From Prochlorococcus marinus XMU1412 (lineage in GTDB: Bacteria > Cyanobacteriota > Cyanobacteriia > PCC-6307 > Cyanobiaceae): a stretch of 64,000 nt of DNA. Shown here one piece after another: positions 9,225 to 17,564 of this stretch. Location: positions 256,423 through 320,422 of the forward strand of contig NZ_JAAORJ010000004.1 in the NCBI RefSeq assembly GCF_017696315.1, written 5' to 3'. Numbering within the stretch: the first letter of the stretch is position 1; each line of letters opens with the position of its first letter. Position numbers and translations under genes: made by a program. The notes under the pieces are model-generated. The model worked only from the letters and a program-made list of their open reading frames with translations, was not told where the DNA came from and made no database searches.

Positions 9225-10448
9225 TTAGTTAATCTCATCCCACCACTTAAACATAGAAACAAGAACTTGATTACTAAGTTCCATACCATCAGGCTCACTT
9301 AAAAAGAATCTATTCCCCTTTCTTACTAGTAGTCCACTTTCAAGAAATCTTTCCCATTCTTCAACCAATTTACTGAAGTTGCTTTCAAATTTTTTGTTTT
9401 CCCAGTTTTGTTCTTTAAATACTTCTTTAATATCTACACCCTCTTTGAGTCTTAATCCCAACATTATTTTCTCATCAAGTTCTTTATAAACAAACTCCTT
9501 ATTTGTCAGGGATGAATCTAAAATAATTTCGTCTTGTCTAGTTACCCATTCTTTATATTCTTTACTAACTCTTGGTCGAGTAAACTTTTCCCCCCAAGGT
9601 GAACTAGTAGAACCTTGACCAAAACTCCACCAGCCTAAACCGCTCCAATAAACTCTATTATGTCTCGATTGATGTCGCGGAAGGCAATAGTTTGATATTT
9701 CATATCTTGAATACCCTGAGTTTTTTAAAATTAAATGGGTTGATTCACTATTTCTAAAAGCCTCTTCATCACTTGGGAGTTTTAATTTTCCTAAATTAAC
9801 TAATTTTTTAAAAACAGTTCCATTTTCAATATTTAAATCGTAAATAGATAGATGCGGTGGTGAAAATGTTAATGCTTTTTTTAAGTCACCTTGCCATTCT
9901 TTAAATCCACTAAGTGGCAAGTTTTGAATTAAATCTAAACTCCAGCTTTTTATTAACCCAGAATCATAAACTCTTTTCAACCATAAACAAGATTTTTCTG
10001 CATCTTCTTTCAAATGACGCCTTCCCGACTTTTGAAGTATCTGATTATTAAAACTTTGTACTCCGAGACTAAATCTATTTATCCCAGCATTTATGAATCC
10101 AAAAAGATCATCTTGAGTAAAACTAGCTGGATCAACCTCCATAGTGATTTCAGCACCATAGTCAATTCCATAATTTTTTTTAAAAAGATCAATTAATTCT
10201 TTGATTTGGGTTGGATCTAAAATTGATGGTGTACCACCCCCTACATAAATTGTCGATAAAGGTGATTTATGCTCAATTGACAATATTTCTTTATATAAAA
10301 ATTGCAAATACTCTTGAACAGTTTTGCTTCCATAACCTTTTAAAGTTTCAACATTGTTTCCTAATGGAATAACTGCAAAATCACAATAAAAACACCTTCT
10401 GTGGCAAAAAGGAATGTGCACATAAGCACTTCTTGGAAACTTATTCAT
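9225..10448 (-). CDS. hemW: HemW-like radical SAM protein (coproporphyrinogen oxidase family)
   Basis: A 407-residue radical-SAM protein. The cluster motif CHRRCFYC sits at the N-terminus in AYVHIPFCHRRCFYCDFAV, and the SAM-binding GGGTPS motif and LGVQSFNN follow. These proteins are often annotated hemN, but the lone CxxxCxxC motif, the short N-terminus and the length fit HemW, a haem-binding chaperone-like relative, rather than true anaerobic coproporphyrinogen oxidase. The ATG start is at 10446-10448. It diverges from the PIN/TRAM gene across a 96-base spacer that must hold both promoters. Confidence 0.88.
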   Translation of the reverse strand: MNKFPRSAYVHIPFCHRRCFYCDFAVIPLGNNVETLKGYGSKTVQEYLQFLYKEILSIEHKSPLSTIYVGGGTPSILDPTQIKELIDLFKKNYGIDYGAEITMEVDPASFTQDDLFGFINAGINRFSLGVQSFNNQILQKSGRRHLKEDAEKSCLWLKRVYDSGLIKSWSLDLIQNLPLSGFKEWQGDLKKALTFSPPHLSIYDLNIENGTVFKKLVNLGKLKLPSDEEAFRNSESTHLILKNSGYSRYEISNYCLPRHQSRHNRVYWSGLGWWSFGQGSTSSPWGEKFTRPRVSKEYKEWVTRQDEIILDSSLTNKEFVYKELDEKIMLGLRLKEGVDIKEVFKEQNWENKKFESNFSKLVEEWERFLESGLLVRKGNRFFLSEPDGMELSNQVLVSMFKWWDEIN

Positions 10449-10544
10449 AATCTAAATTCATTTTTAAGCTTCAAAAAAGTATTAAGGATCGAAAAAAATA
10501 AAGTCCTTATTTACTCAATTAATAAATCCTAGTAGATTATAGAT

Positions 10545-11654
10545 ATGACAGATATCTTAGTATTAATTTTATTTGTATTGTCTGGAGCTGCCTCAGGCTG
10601 GCTTGGTGTTGATTTATTGCCAGTAGACATTCTCAAACAGATATCTAATGTAGAAGGTTTTAGAATTGTTTTAGCAATAATTGGTTTTTTTGTAGGATTA
10701 GCAGCTGGTTTTGTATTTCTTCAACTTAGAAAGACGTTTCTTAATCAAATAAGAACAATGCCTACAGACTTACTAATAAGTAGGTCCGTTGGATTAATTT
10801 TAGGATTACTAGTTGCGAATCTCCTACTTGCTCCAATACTATTAATCCCCTTCCCTAGAGAGGTTTTTTTCGCAAAACCTTTAGCAGCCGTATTAAGCAA
10901 CATTTTCTTTGGTGTGCTTGGTTATAAGTTGGCAGATACCCATGGAAGGACATTATTGAGATTATTCAACCCAAATAATACTGATGCATATCTAGTCAAT
11001 GAAGGAATCCTCCCTGCCGCAAGTCCAAAAATTCTAGATACTAGCGTAATTATTGATGGAAGAATCAATGGCCTATTAAGTTGCGGCTTACTAGAAGGGC
11101 AATTAATTGTTGCTCAAAGTGTAATTGATGAATTACAAACTTTAGCTGACTCAAGCAGTAATGAAAAAAGGTCGAAGGGTAGAAGAGGTCTCAAGTTATT
11201 AAAAGAATTAAGAGATTTATATGGGAGAAGACTTGTAATAAACCCAACAAAGTATGAAGGTAATGGGGTAGATGAAAAACTCTTGAAAATTACTGAGGAT
11301 ATGACAGGAACTTTAATTACGGCTGATTATAATCTTTCTCAGATTGCTGAAGTTAAAGAATTAAAAGTTATGAATTTGAGTGATTTGGTTATTGCTTTAA
11401 GGCCAGAAGTACAACCAGGAGAATCACTTAATATAAAAATCGTGAGAGAAGGTAAAGAAAAAATGCAAGGTATTGGATATTTAGATGACGGCACAATGGT
11501 TGTAATTGATGAGGCAAAGAATTTTGTGGGAAGCAGATTAGACATTGTTATCACAGGAGCATTACAAACTCCCACTGGAAGAATGGTCTTTGGAAAACTA
11601 ATAAATAATCCTGAGTCAAACAAATCTTTTAAATCACCAGCGACACAGGGCTAA
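10545..11654 (+). CDS. Membrane-anchored PIN-TRAM domain protein (YacL-like)
   Basis: A 369-residue protein in three parts. About residues 1-130 hold four hydrophobic segments. About 165-285 form a PIN nuclease-like domain that begins ILDTSVIIDGRI and ends with TLITADYNLSQIA, keeping the acidic residues of the active site. About 300-360 are a TRAM-type RNA-binding domain (GIGYLDDGTMVVIDEAKNFVG). This is the YacL family of Bacillus and cyanobacteria, whose targets are not known. It stands 31 bases before clpR and may be co-transcribed with the clp pair. Confidence 0.88.
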   Translation: MTDILVLILFVLSGAASGWLGVDLLPVDILKQISNVEGFRIVLAIIGFFVGLAAGFVFLQLRKTFLNQIRTMPTDLLISRSVGLILGLLVANLLLAPILLIPFPREVFFAKPLAAVLSNIFFGVLGYKLADTHGRTLLRLFNPNNTDAYLVNEGILPAASPKILDTSVIIDGRINGLLSCGLLEGQLIVAQSVIDELQTLADSSSNEKRSKGRRGLKLLKELRDLYGRRLVINPTKYEGNGVDEKLLKITEDMTGTLITADYNLSQIAEVKELKVMNLSDLVIALRPEVQPGESLNIKIVREGKEKMQGIGYLDDGTMVVIDEAKNFVGSRLDIVITGALQTPTGRMVFGKLINNPESNKSFKSPATQG

Positions 11655-11685
11655 ATCTAGCTAGAATCAGTTCAATCTTAATTTT

Positions 11686-12357
11686 GTGATACAAATGACT
11701 GTATCTGCTCCTTATTACGGCGAAAACACCGTTATGAGGACCCCACCACCCGATCTCCCCTCTCTTTTGCTGAAAGAGCGAATTGTTTATCTTGGTTTAC
11801 CATTATTCTCAGATGATGATGCAAAAAGACAACTAGGGATGGATGTTACTGAGTTAATCATTGCTCAACTTCTTTATCTAGAGTTTGAGGATCAAGAAAA
11901 ACCAATCTATTTCTATATCAATTCAACTGGGACAAGTTGGTACACCGGTGACGCAGTTGGTTTTGAAACAGAAGCTTTCGCTATCTGCGATACAATAAGC
12001 TACATTAAGCCCCCAGTACACACAATATGTATCGGACAAGCAATGGGCACTGCTGCAGTTATTCTCTCGTCTGGCACTAAGGGTCAAAGAGCCGCTCTTC
12101 CACATGCTTCCATTGTTTTGCATCAACCTATAAGCGGAGCAAGAGGTCAGGCAACTGATATCCAAATAAGAGCTGAGGAAGTTTTGAAAAACAAAAAATC
12201 AATGCTGGAGATTTTATCACGTAATACTGGAAAGACTATTGAAGAACTCTCAAAAGACTCTGACAGGATGAGTTATCTCAACCCCCAAGAAGCACTAGAT
12301 TATGGAGTTATCGATAGAATACTCACAAGTCAAAAAGATTTACCAAGTAAAATTTAA
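11686..12357 (+). CDS. clpR: ClpR, inactive ClpP-family subunit
   Basis: A 223-residue ClpP-fold protein that lacks the catalytic serine. Where the partner gene reads AASMG, this one reads QAMGTAA, placing Gly 121 at the serine position, while the His (LHQP, about residue 146) remains. It also carries the family insertion of about nine residues after INSTGTS. In Synechococcus ClpR forms mixed rings with ClpP3 for the Clp protease, which is established for that genus. The start may be GTG 11686 or, by family resemblance (MTVSAPYY), ATG 11695. It lies 24 bases before clpP3. Confidence 0.93.
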   Translation: MIQMTVSAPYYGENTVMRTPPPDLPSLLLKERIVYLGLPLFSDDDAKRQLGMDVTELIIAQLLYLEFEDQEKPIYFYINSTGTSWYTGDAVGFETEAFAICDTISYIKPPVHTICIGQAMGTAAVILSSGTKGQRAALPHASIVLHQPISGARGQATDIQIRAEEVLKNKKSMLEILSRNTGKTIEELSKDSDRMSYLNPQEALDYGVIDRILTSQKDLPSKI

Positions 12358-12381
12358 CACTCACAAAACTATTTTAAAATC

Positions 12382-12993
12382 ATGCCAATAGGAACTCCAA
12401 GTGTGCCTTACAGACTTCCCGGAAGTCAATACGAAAGATGGGTTGACATATATACAAGACTAGGTGTTGAAAGAATTCTTTTTCTTGGACAAGAAGTGAA
12501 TGATGGTATTGCTAATAGCCTTGTTGCACAAATGCTTTATTTAGATTCTGATGATAATTCCAAACCTATCTATCTTTATATAAATAGCCCAGGAGGATCA
12601 GTAACTGCTGGCTTGGCTATATATGACACTATTAAATACGTAAAAAGTGATGTAGTAACCATCTGCGTAGGCCTCGCAGCCTCCATGGGAGCGTTCCTAT
12701 TAGCCGCTGGGACAAAAGGCAAAAGAGTTGCTTTGCCTCATAGCAGAATAATGATTCATCAACCCTTGGGAGGGACATCTCAACGTCAAGCAAGTGATAT
12801 TGAAATAGAAGCTAAGGAAATTTTAAGAATTAAAGATATGTTAAATATGTCTATGGCAGATATGACAGGCCAATCATTTGAGAAAATTGAAAAGGATACT
12901 GATAGAGATTATTTTCTAAGTGCGGAAGAAGCAAAAAATTATGGCTTAATCGATAGAGTTATATCACATCCAAGCGAAGCAAATCAGTCTTAA
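12382..12993 (+). CDS. clpP: ATP-dependent Clp protease proteolytic subunit ClpP3
   Basis: A 203-residue serine protease subunit. The nucleophile Ser 101 is in [11 protein letters not shown], the catalytic His 126 in MIHQP, and the acidic residue is near [11 protein letters not shown]. The order and spacing behind clpR match the clpR-clpP3 operon of cyanobacteria, where the two form a hetero-oligomeric core fed by ClpC. The start is ATG 12382. No upstream promoter is evident in the 24-base gap, so joint transcription is likely. Confidence 0.96.
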   Translation: MPIGTPSVPYRLPGSQYERWVDIYTRLGVERILFLGQEVNDGIANSLVAQMLYLDSDDNSKPIYLYINSPGGSVTAGLAIYDTIKYVKSDVVTICVGLAASMGAFLLAAGTKGKRVALPHSRIMIHQPLGGTSQRQASDIEIEAKEILRIKDMLNMSMADMTGQSFEKIEKDTDRDYFLSAEEAKNYGLIDRVISHPSEANQS

Positions 12994-13103
12994 ATTTTCT
13001 AAATTAATATTTTAATTTTAATTTTTAAATTAATAATTTTTTTGGTTTATTTACACCTTAATGTCTAAAATAATAACTATCTAATGCAAAGAAGCTACAA
13101 CTA

Positions 13104-14093
13104 ATGACCCAACTCTTTTACGACACCGATGCAGATCTAAGTCTTTTAAATAATAAAACAATAGCGATTATTGGATATGGTTCACAAGGTCATGCACATG
13201 CCCTTAACCTTAAAGATAGCGGTATGGATGTAATTGTTGGATTATATAAAGGAAGTAAGTCTGAAAGCAAAGCTATTAGCGATGGTCTACAAGTATTTAG
13301 TGTTTCTGAAGCTTGCGAAAAAGCAGACTGGATTATGATTCTCCTCCCAGATGAGTTTCAGAAAGATGTTTACCTTAAAGAAATAGAACCAAACTTAAAA
13401 GAAGGAAAGATATTAAGCTTTGCTCATGGCTTCAATATAAGATTCGGACTTATCAAACCTCCTAGTTTTGTGGATGTTGTAATGATTGCTCCAAAAGGAC
13501 CAGGACACACTGTTCGTTGGGAATATCAGAATGGTCAAGGAGTTCCAGCGTTGTTTGCAGTAGAGCAGGATTCTTCCGGAAGTGCAAGATCATTGGCTAT
13601 GGCTTACGCTAAAGGGATTGGCGGAACGAGAGCAGGAATTCTTGAAACAAACTTCAAAGAAGAGACAGAAACTGATTTATTTGGCGAACAAGCAGTTTTG
13701 TGCGGAGGATTATCAGAACTCGTCAAATCAGGCTTCGAAACTCTTGTAGAGGCAGGATATCAGCCCGAACTTGCTTACTTCGAATGCTTACATGAAGTTA
13801 AACTTATTGTTGATTTAATGGTGAAGGGAGGCTTATCTCAAATGAGAGATTCTATTTCAAATACTGCAGAATATGGGGATTATGTAAGTGGTAAAAGACT
13901 TATCAATAATGATACAAAGAAAGAAATGCAAAAAATTCTAAAGGATATTCAAGATGGAACTTTCGCTAAGAATTTTGTGGAAGAATGCGATAAAAACAAA
14001 CCCTTAATGACAAAATTAAGAGAAGAAAACTCAAAACATGAAATTGAGAAAGTGGGTAAAGGTCTGCGCTCGATGTTCAGTTGGCTGAAATAA
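13104..14093 (+). CDS. ilvC: Ketol-acid reductoisomerase
   Basis: A 329-residue class I enzyme of valine, isoleucine and leucine synthesis that isomerises and reduces acetolactate with NADPH. The Rossmann motif [17 protein letters not shown] is near the N-terminus. The core motif [13 protein letters not shown] and the metal ligands in [12 protein letters not shown] follow, and [13 protein letters not shown] comes later. Length is typical. The 3' end overlaps the TTG start of cobD by 13 bases, so the two share a transcript. A 110-base AT-rich leader precedes the ATG start. Confidence 0.97.
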   Translation: MTQLFYDTDADLSLLNNKTIAIIGYGSQGHAHALNLKDSGMDVIVGLYKGSKSESKAISDGLQVFSVSEACEKADWIMILLPDEFQKDVYLKEIEPNLKEGKILSFAHGFNIRFGLIKPPSFVDVVMIAPKGPGHTVRWEYQNGQGVPALFAVEQDSSGSARSLAMAYAKGIGGTRAGILETNFKEETETDLFGEQAVLCGGLSELVKSGFETLVEAGYQPELAYFECLHEVKLIVDLMVKGGLSQMRDSISNTAEYGDYVSGKRLINNDTKKEMQKILKDIQDGTFAKNFVEECDKNKPLMTKLREENSKHEIEKVGKGLRSMFSWLK

Positions 14094-15106
14094 ATTTATT
14101 TTTAATATTTCTTGGATCGATTGGTTTTGATTTATTGATCGGCGATCCAAGATTTTTAATCCACCCTGTTCAAGTAATTGGCTTTTACATAAAAAAAATA
14201 TCTGATTACCTAATAAATAATTTTGGAGAAAATAAAAAAATATTGTTTTGGGGTGGTTTCTTCGTAGCTATATCCACTATTGGAATGAGTTTTGGTTTAG
14301 GAAAATTGATAGAACTAAGTTATGTGCAATCAAGAAATCATTTTTTTGTTGGATTGTTAATTTTTTTTGGACTTTCAAGTTGTATTGCGACAAAGGGACT
14401 AATTTCAAGTGTAAAAGAGATTGCAGAGCTTATAGAACGCAAGGAAATTAATAATCAAAATAAGAAAATAATCAAAGAGAAGGTACAAAGAATAGTAAGT
14501 AGGGATGTAAGGTCATCTTCTCTAAAACATCTCTTGAGATCAAGTACCGAAAGCCTTACCGAAAATTCTGTTGATGGAATATTTGGACCATTATTTTGGA
14601 TTTTTATTGGAATTATTTTTATGAATTTTTCAATTTTTCTACCAGGACCTTTGTCACTTGGTTTTTCTTATAAAGCCATAAGTACTTTAGATTCAATGAT
14701 AGGTTACAAATATGATTATTTTAAATATTTGGGTTTTTTCAGTGCAAAAATAGAAGATATTTTTACATTTGTTCCTTCAAGATTAGTTTTAATCACTTTA
14801 CCTTTAGTTAGCTCCAAAGTTAACGAGTATGTATCAATCATAAAAAAAAGTTATCTTGATGGTAAAAAATATGATTCGCCTAATGCTGGGATTTCAGAAG
14901 CTATATATGCCTATATTTCTGGTATTAAATTGGGTGGTAAAAGTAAATATAAAAATGAAATTATTAAAAAGCCCATAATTAATGAGACTGGAGATAATTG
15001 CACTGAAGAAAAAATCAAATTAATTTGTAAACTAATTACGAGATTACAATTTTTATGGATAATAATTTTTACCTTAATTTTTTTTATAATATCGAGTTTA
15101 ATTTAA
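14081..15106 (+). CDS. cobD: Adenosylcobinamide-phosphate synthase CobD/CbiB
   Basis: A 341-residue polytopic membrane protein of the late cobalamin pathway, which attaches the aminopropanol arm to cobyric acid. The family signature [17 protein letters not shown] is close to the N-terminus, [33 protein letters not shown] is reflected in the middle by short blocks such as SLTENSVDG, and [13 protein letters not shown] [13 protein letters not shown] occurs near the C-terminus. The start is TTG 14081 inside the end of ilvC (13-base overlap). The C-terminus is one more hydrophobic helix. Prochlorococcus makes a cobalamin-type corrinoid, so the gene fits. Confidence 0.93.
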   Translation: MAEINLFLIFLGSIGFDLLIGDPRFLIHPVQVIGFYIKKISDYLINNFGENKKILFWGGFFVAISTIGMSFGLGKLIELSYVQSRNHFFVGLLIFFGLSSCIATKGLISSVKEIAELIERKEINNQNKKIIKEKVQRIVSRDVRSSSLKHLLRSSTESLTENSVDGIFGPLFWIFIGIIFMNFSIFLPGPLSLGFSYKAISTLDSMIGYKYDYFKYLGFFSAKIEDIFTFVPSRLVLITLPLVSSKVNEYVSIIKKSYLDGKKYDSPNAGISEAIYAYISGIKLGGKSKYKNEIIKKPIINETGDNCTEEKIKLICKLITRLQFLWIIIFTLIFFIISSLI

Positions 15107-15148
15107 TAATAAATTAGTTTAAAAATTATTAGAATAAATCTAAAATCA

Positions 15149-15394
15149 ATGCAAGAAAACGGCTCTTCAATGGAAAATCAAAATGATGCTATTAGTAATA
15201 CATCATCAAGTGATAATGAATACTCAAAATGGGTAGACAATCAGGGGGATGAAGTTAAGAATGTTTTTGGATTCAATAGCAGTGCTGAGCTTGTGAATGG
15301 TAGAGCAGCTATGATTGGATTCTTAATGCTCATATTAACTGAGTTGGTTTTAAGCGGCAGGCCTGTGACTTCTTCAATTTTTGGTATCAATTAA
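15149..15394 (+). CDS. hli: High-light-inducible protein (Hlip)
   Basis: An 81-residue single-helix relative of the LHC/Elip family. The hydrophilic N-terminus is followed by the chlorophyll-binding signature in AELVNGRAAMIGF (ExxNxR), then a membrane helix. Hlips protect photosystems from excess light and are numerous in high-light Prochlorococcus. An alternative ATG lies at 15170. A TAGAAT hexamer about 15 bases upstream could be a -10 box. The next gene begins two bases after the stop, so co-expression is likely. Confidence 0.93.
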   Translation: MQENGSSMENQNDAISNTSSSDNEYSKWVDNQGDEVKNVFGFNSSAELVNGRAAMIGFLMLILTELVLSGRPVTSSIFGIN

Positions 15395-15396
15395 AA

Positions 15397-15609
15397 ATGG
15401 AAGAAAAAAAATCTAATCCAATAAAAGCAATCCTATACATATCTTTATGGGTAATAATTTGGGGAACATTAGGCTCTTTAATTGATTATCCTCTTTATAA
15501 AAATAAAATTTACTTAGAAGGAAGCATATATCAGTATCTTACTTTCACAATTACAGCGATAATATCAATAATAAGTGCAAAGTTTTTTTATAAAAAATTT
15601 GATTTATAA
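15397..15609 (+). CDS. Hypothetical small membrane protein
   Basis: A 70-residue protein with two hydrophobic helices (about 11-27 and 46-62) separated by a short polar loop, and a basic end. No family was recognised. It starts two bases after the hli stop, so it is probably expressed with hli and may share its light response, which is inference from position. Its 3' end overlaps the end of the minus-strand gene that follows by six bases. Confidence 0.65.
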   Translation: MEEKKSNPIKAILYISLWVIIWGTLGSLIDYPLYKNKIYLEGSIYQYLTFTITAIISIISAKFFYKKFDL

Positions 15610-15861
15610 AAATTTGTACCTAAATTTTTTAATAATTTTAGCTGGTTCTTTTTTGTCATTTGACTCGTAAAGTATCCACTGATGTGTCTCAGTATCATGA
15701 TCACAACCATAATTTCCAGATATGTTATTGTAATTTGAAAGATATGAATGACAATTTTGGTCAGCCTCAAAAGCAGAGTCATAACTTGTTAGGAAATATA
15801 TCAAAAACAGAAGGATTACTAACAAAAGAAATGATTGAAAAACTAAATTTACTACCTTCAT
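15604..15861 (-). CDS. Hypothetical protein, N-terminal membrane helix
   Basis: An 85-residue reading frame. Residues about 4-25 are a strong hydrophobic helix. The remainder is polar with three cysteines and a basic C-terminus (KIIKKFRYKF). It may be a signal anchor or an exported protein. Competing frames in this stretch lack this signal-plus-domain build. It is convergent with the gene after hli, overlapping by six bases. No family was recognised. Confidence 0.55.
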   Translation of the reverse strand: MKVVNLVFQSFLLLVILLFLIYFLTSYDSAFEADQNCHSYLSNYNNISGNYGCDHDTETHQWILYESNDKKEPAKIIKKFRYKFL

Positions 15862-15917
15862 AAGAATTTCTAAAATTTAAATATATCATTTTAAAAATTT
15901 TTTCGATCTAAAAATAT

Positions 15918-16163
15918 TTAACGACCAACATTAAAAACAAAGTCACGGAATTCTTGATTCTTTAAATAAAAGATAACTAGCAATATTAAAATCAAATTTA
16001 AACCTAATACTATTGATCCAAAGATATTTATTTGTTTTTTACCTGGCAAAGTGTACGTAAATTTCTTGCCCTTAAGAAAAGCTGCTAAGCCTTTTTTTTC
16101 TTTTTTTGATTCCTTTATTACAGCATCATTTTTAACTTCATTATCAGAGAAACCTTTTACCAT
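15918..16163 (-). CDS. Hypothetical protein, C-terminal membrane helix
   Basis: An 81-residue protein with a highly charged, lysine-rich N-terminal half (KKEKKGLAAFLKGKKF) and one long hydrophobic helix at about residues 47-67. A short tail ends in FVFNVGR. The layout suggests a tail-anchored membrane protein with a basic cytoplasmic part. No known motif was seen. It is part of the small-protein group beside hli. Confidence 0.65.
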   Translation of the reverse strand: MVKGFSDNEVKNDAVIKESKKEKKGLAAFLKGKKFTYTLPGKKQINIFGSIVLGLNLILILLVIFYLKNQEFRDFVFNVGR

Positions 16164-16217
16164 TAAAACTTAAAATCCAAATTTATAATATTCCAAAAAA
16201 ATAAAATTTTTTAATAA

Positions 16218-16529
16218 TTAACAATTTTTAATCACATATGGGATCGTAAATGAAATTTTTTCATTTGAGAAATTTTTTAAAAAATAAACTTCAATAATTG
16301 CTGACTGCAGCCCCAATAAACTTGATTGACATTTGAACCTATTTTGGTCAAATACAAATAGTTGAAGTTTTTCTATTTCAGAAACCAACTCGTTACAAAC
16401 TTGGGCTTGAGAATCTTTAGTACAATAGCCTGCTTCTTTTAAAATCTTGGATTTTGTTGGTATTGTTTCTGCTATGGCAAAATTAGATAAAAACAAAAAT
16501 TTTAGTAAAAAAAAAGTTAAATATTTCAT
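16218..16529 (-). CDS. Hypothetical exported protein
   Basis: A 103-residue protein with a clear signal peptide: MKYLTFFLLKFLFLSNFAIAE, with an AIA-E cleavage site at about residue 20. The mature part of about 80 residues has four cysteines (in GYCTKDSQAQVCNE, RFKCQ and the final KNC), which could form two disulfides in the periplasm. No family was recognised. It starts at ATG 16527-16529. It lies between a membrane protein and the HU gene on the same strand. Confidence 0.65.
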   Translation of the reverse strand: MKYLTFFLLKFLFLSNFAIAETIPTKSKILKEAGYCTKDSQAQVCNELVSEIEKLQLFVFDQNRFKCQSSLLGLQSAIIEVYFLKNFSNEKISFTIPYVIKNC

Positions 16530-16602
16530 TACTTCTTAAGACTTCAAAATTTGAGATACCTTGTTAATAGATTGGTCATTTAGCTATTTTCATTTTACAG
16601 AA

Positions 16603-16631
16603 ATTAAAAAAAAAGATGCTCTAAAAGAGCA
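16603..16631 (-). terminator. Rho-independent terminator of the HU gene
   Basis: On the minus strand, TGCTCT, a three-base loop and AGAGCA (16631-16617) form a six-pair stem followed by a run of nine U residues. It lies about 35 bases after the stop codon of the HU gene. Confidence 0.85.
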
Positions 16632-16665
16632 CCTTGACATTAAAAGAAGAAATAGATTAAAAAGA

Positions 16666-16941
16666 TTACCCTTGAACTCTATCCTTAAAAAGTTTACCTG
16701 CAGAAAATGTTGGAACTCTTTTAGCAGGTATTGCTATTTTTTCGCCTGTCTTAGGGTTTAATCCCTGTCTTGCAGAACGATCTCTTGGCTCGAATGAACC
16801 AAATCCTAGTAAGGAGACTTTTTTGCCTTCCACTACTGAATCAACAATAGTTTCAATAGCTGCATCAACAACTAAAGAAACATCAGTTTTTGTGAGCTCT
16901 GTACGAGCAGCAACAAGGTTTACTAAATCAGCTTTGTTCAT
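16666..16941 (-). CDS. hup: DNA-binding protein HU
   Basis: A 91-residue histone-like protein. It starts MNKADLVNLVAARTELTKTDV and keeps the DNABII signature GFGSFEPRDRSARQGLNP in the DNA-bending arm, followed by IPAKRVPTFSAGKLFKD. The start is taken at ATG 16939-16941 because it aligns with the family; an 11-residue upstream extension is open but not family-like. HU dimers bend and compact DNA. A strong terminator follows the gene, so it is probably monocistronic. Confidence 0.97.
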   Translation of the reverse strand: MNKADLVNLVAARTELTKTDVSLVVDAAIETIVDSVVEGKKVSLLGFGSFEPRDRSARQGLNPKTGEKIAIPAKRVPTFSAGKLFKDRVQG

Positions 16942-17015
16942 TGAATTGTTTATAAAGCAGAGATTTAAAGACAAGTGTTTTAAGCAAGCCTAAAAACCTC
17001 GAACTTGCATATCAT

Positions 17016-17276
17016 ATGGAGCAAATACAAATACGGCAACCGAAAATGCCGGCGGCGCAAAGCTTTATACAAATATTAGGGACATTTTTAGCTACAGGAT
17101 TTATTTTTATAACCTCACTTTTTTCGTATATAAAATTATCCTCTTTAAATATAAATCAGCTAAAACCATTGGCAGCACTTGATTTATCCTTGAAGAATCC
17201 AACTTTATTTATCAGAAAAGAAATGTCAAAGATAAGTAAATTTAAGAATTTGAGCAATTATATTATATTTTATTAA
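17016..17276 (+). CDS. Hypothetical protein, possible small membrane protein
   Basis: An 86-residue reading frame from ATG 17016, diverging from HU. A hydrophobic segment spans about residues 17-45 (SFIQILGTFLATGFIFITSLF), and the C-terminal third is lysine-rich. Its first codons are richer in G and C than the surroundings. No family was recognised and the codon pattern is not decisive, so it may be a real small gene or a chance frame. Confidence 0.4.
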   Translation: MEQIQIRQPKMPAAQSFIQILGTFLATGFIFITSLFSYIKLSSLNINQLKPLAALDLSLKNPTLFIRKEMSKISKFKNLSNYIIFY

Positions 17277-17564
17277 TTTTCAGATATATTTCCTTCTCAT
17301 CACATGAAAAAAATAATTTGTATTTTGAAATCAAGAAAAATCTGGTTTTCTCACAATTAAGCTTTCTCGCTAAATCTTTTTATGCATTAAGAAGATGGAT
17401 AGTCAAATTGTAATTAATTTGGAAATTAATAATCTCAAAATCTAATAAAGTTGATTAGTGAAACATTAAATTTTAGTTTTTTTCTTAATTTTGTATCTAT
17501 TATTCTAATATCAGTAATTTGAATAAATTATCTCAATATTTAATTAATCAATGATAAAGAGAAA
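17277..17564. other. Intergenic AT-rich region before glgX
   Basis: About 290 bases of AT-rich sequence with no convincing reading frame, RNA fold or repeat. It presumably contains the glgX promoter. If the small upstream frame is not a gene, the empty stretch back to HU is about 620 bases, unusually long for this genome. Confidence 0.4.

Noticed and set aside
15660..15863. 67-residue plus-strand frame opposite the 85-residue gene
   Set aside because: Its composition (mixed His/Asn/Gln) is that of an antisense frame; the minus-strand frame has a proper membrane helix.
16561..16761. 66-residue plus-strand frame opposite HU
   Set aside because: It covers the HU terminator and antisense HU codons.
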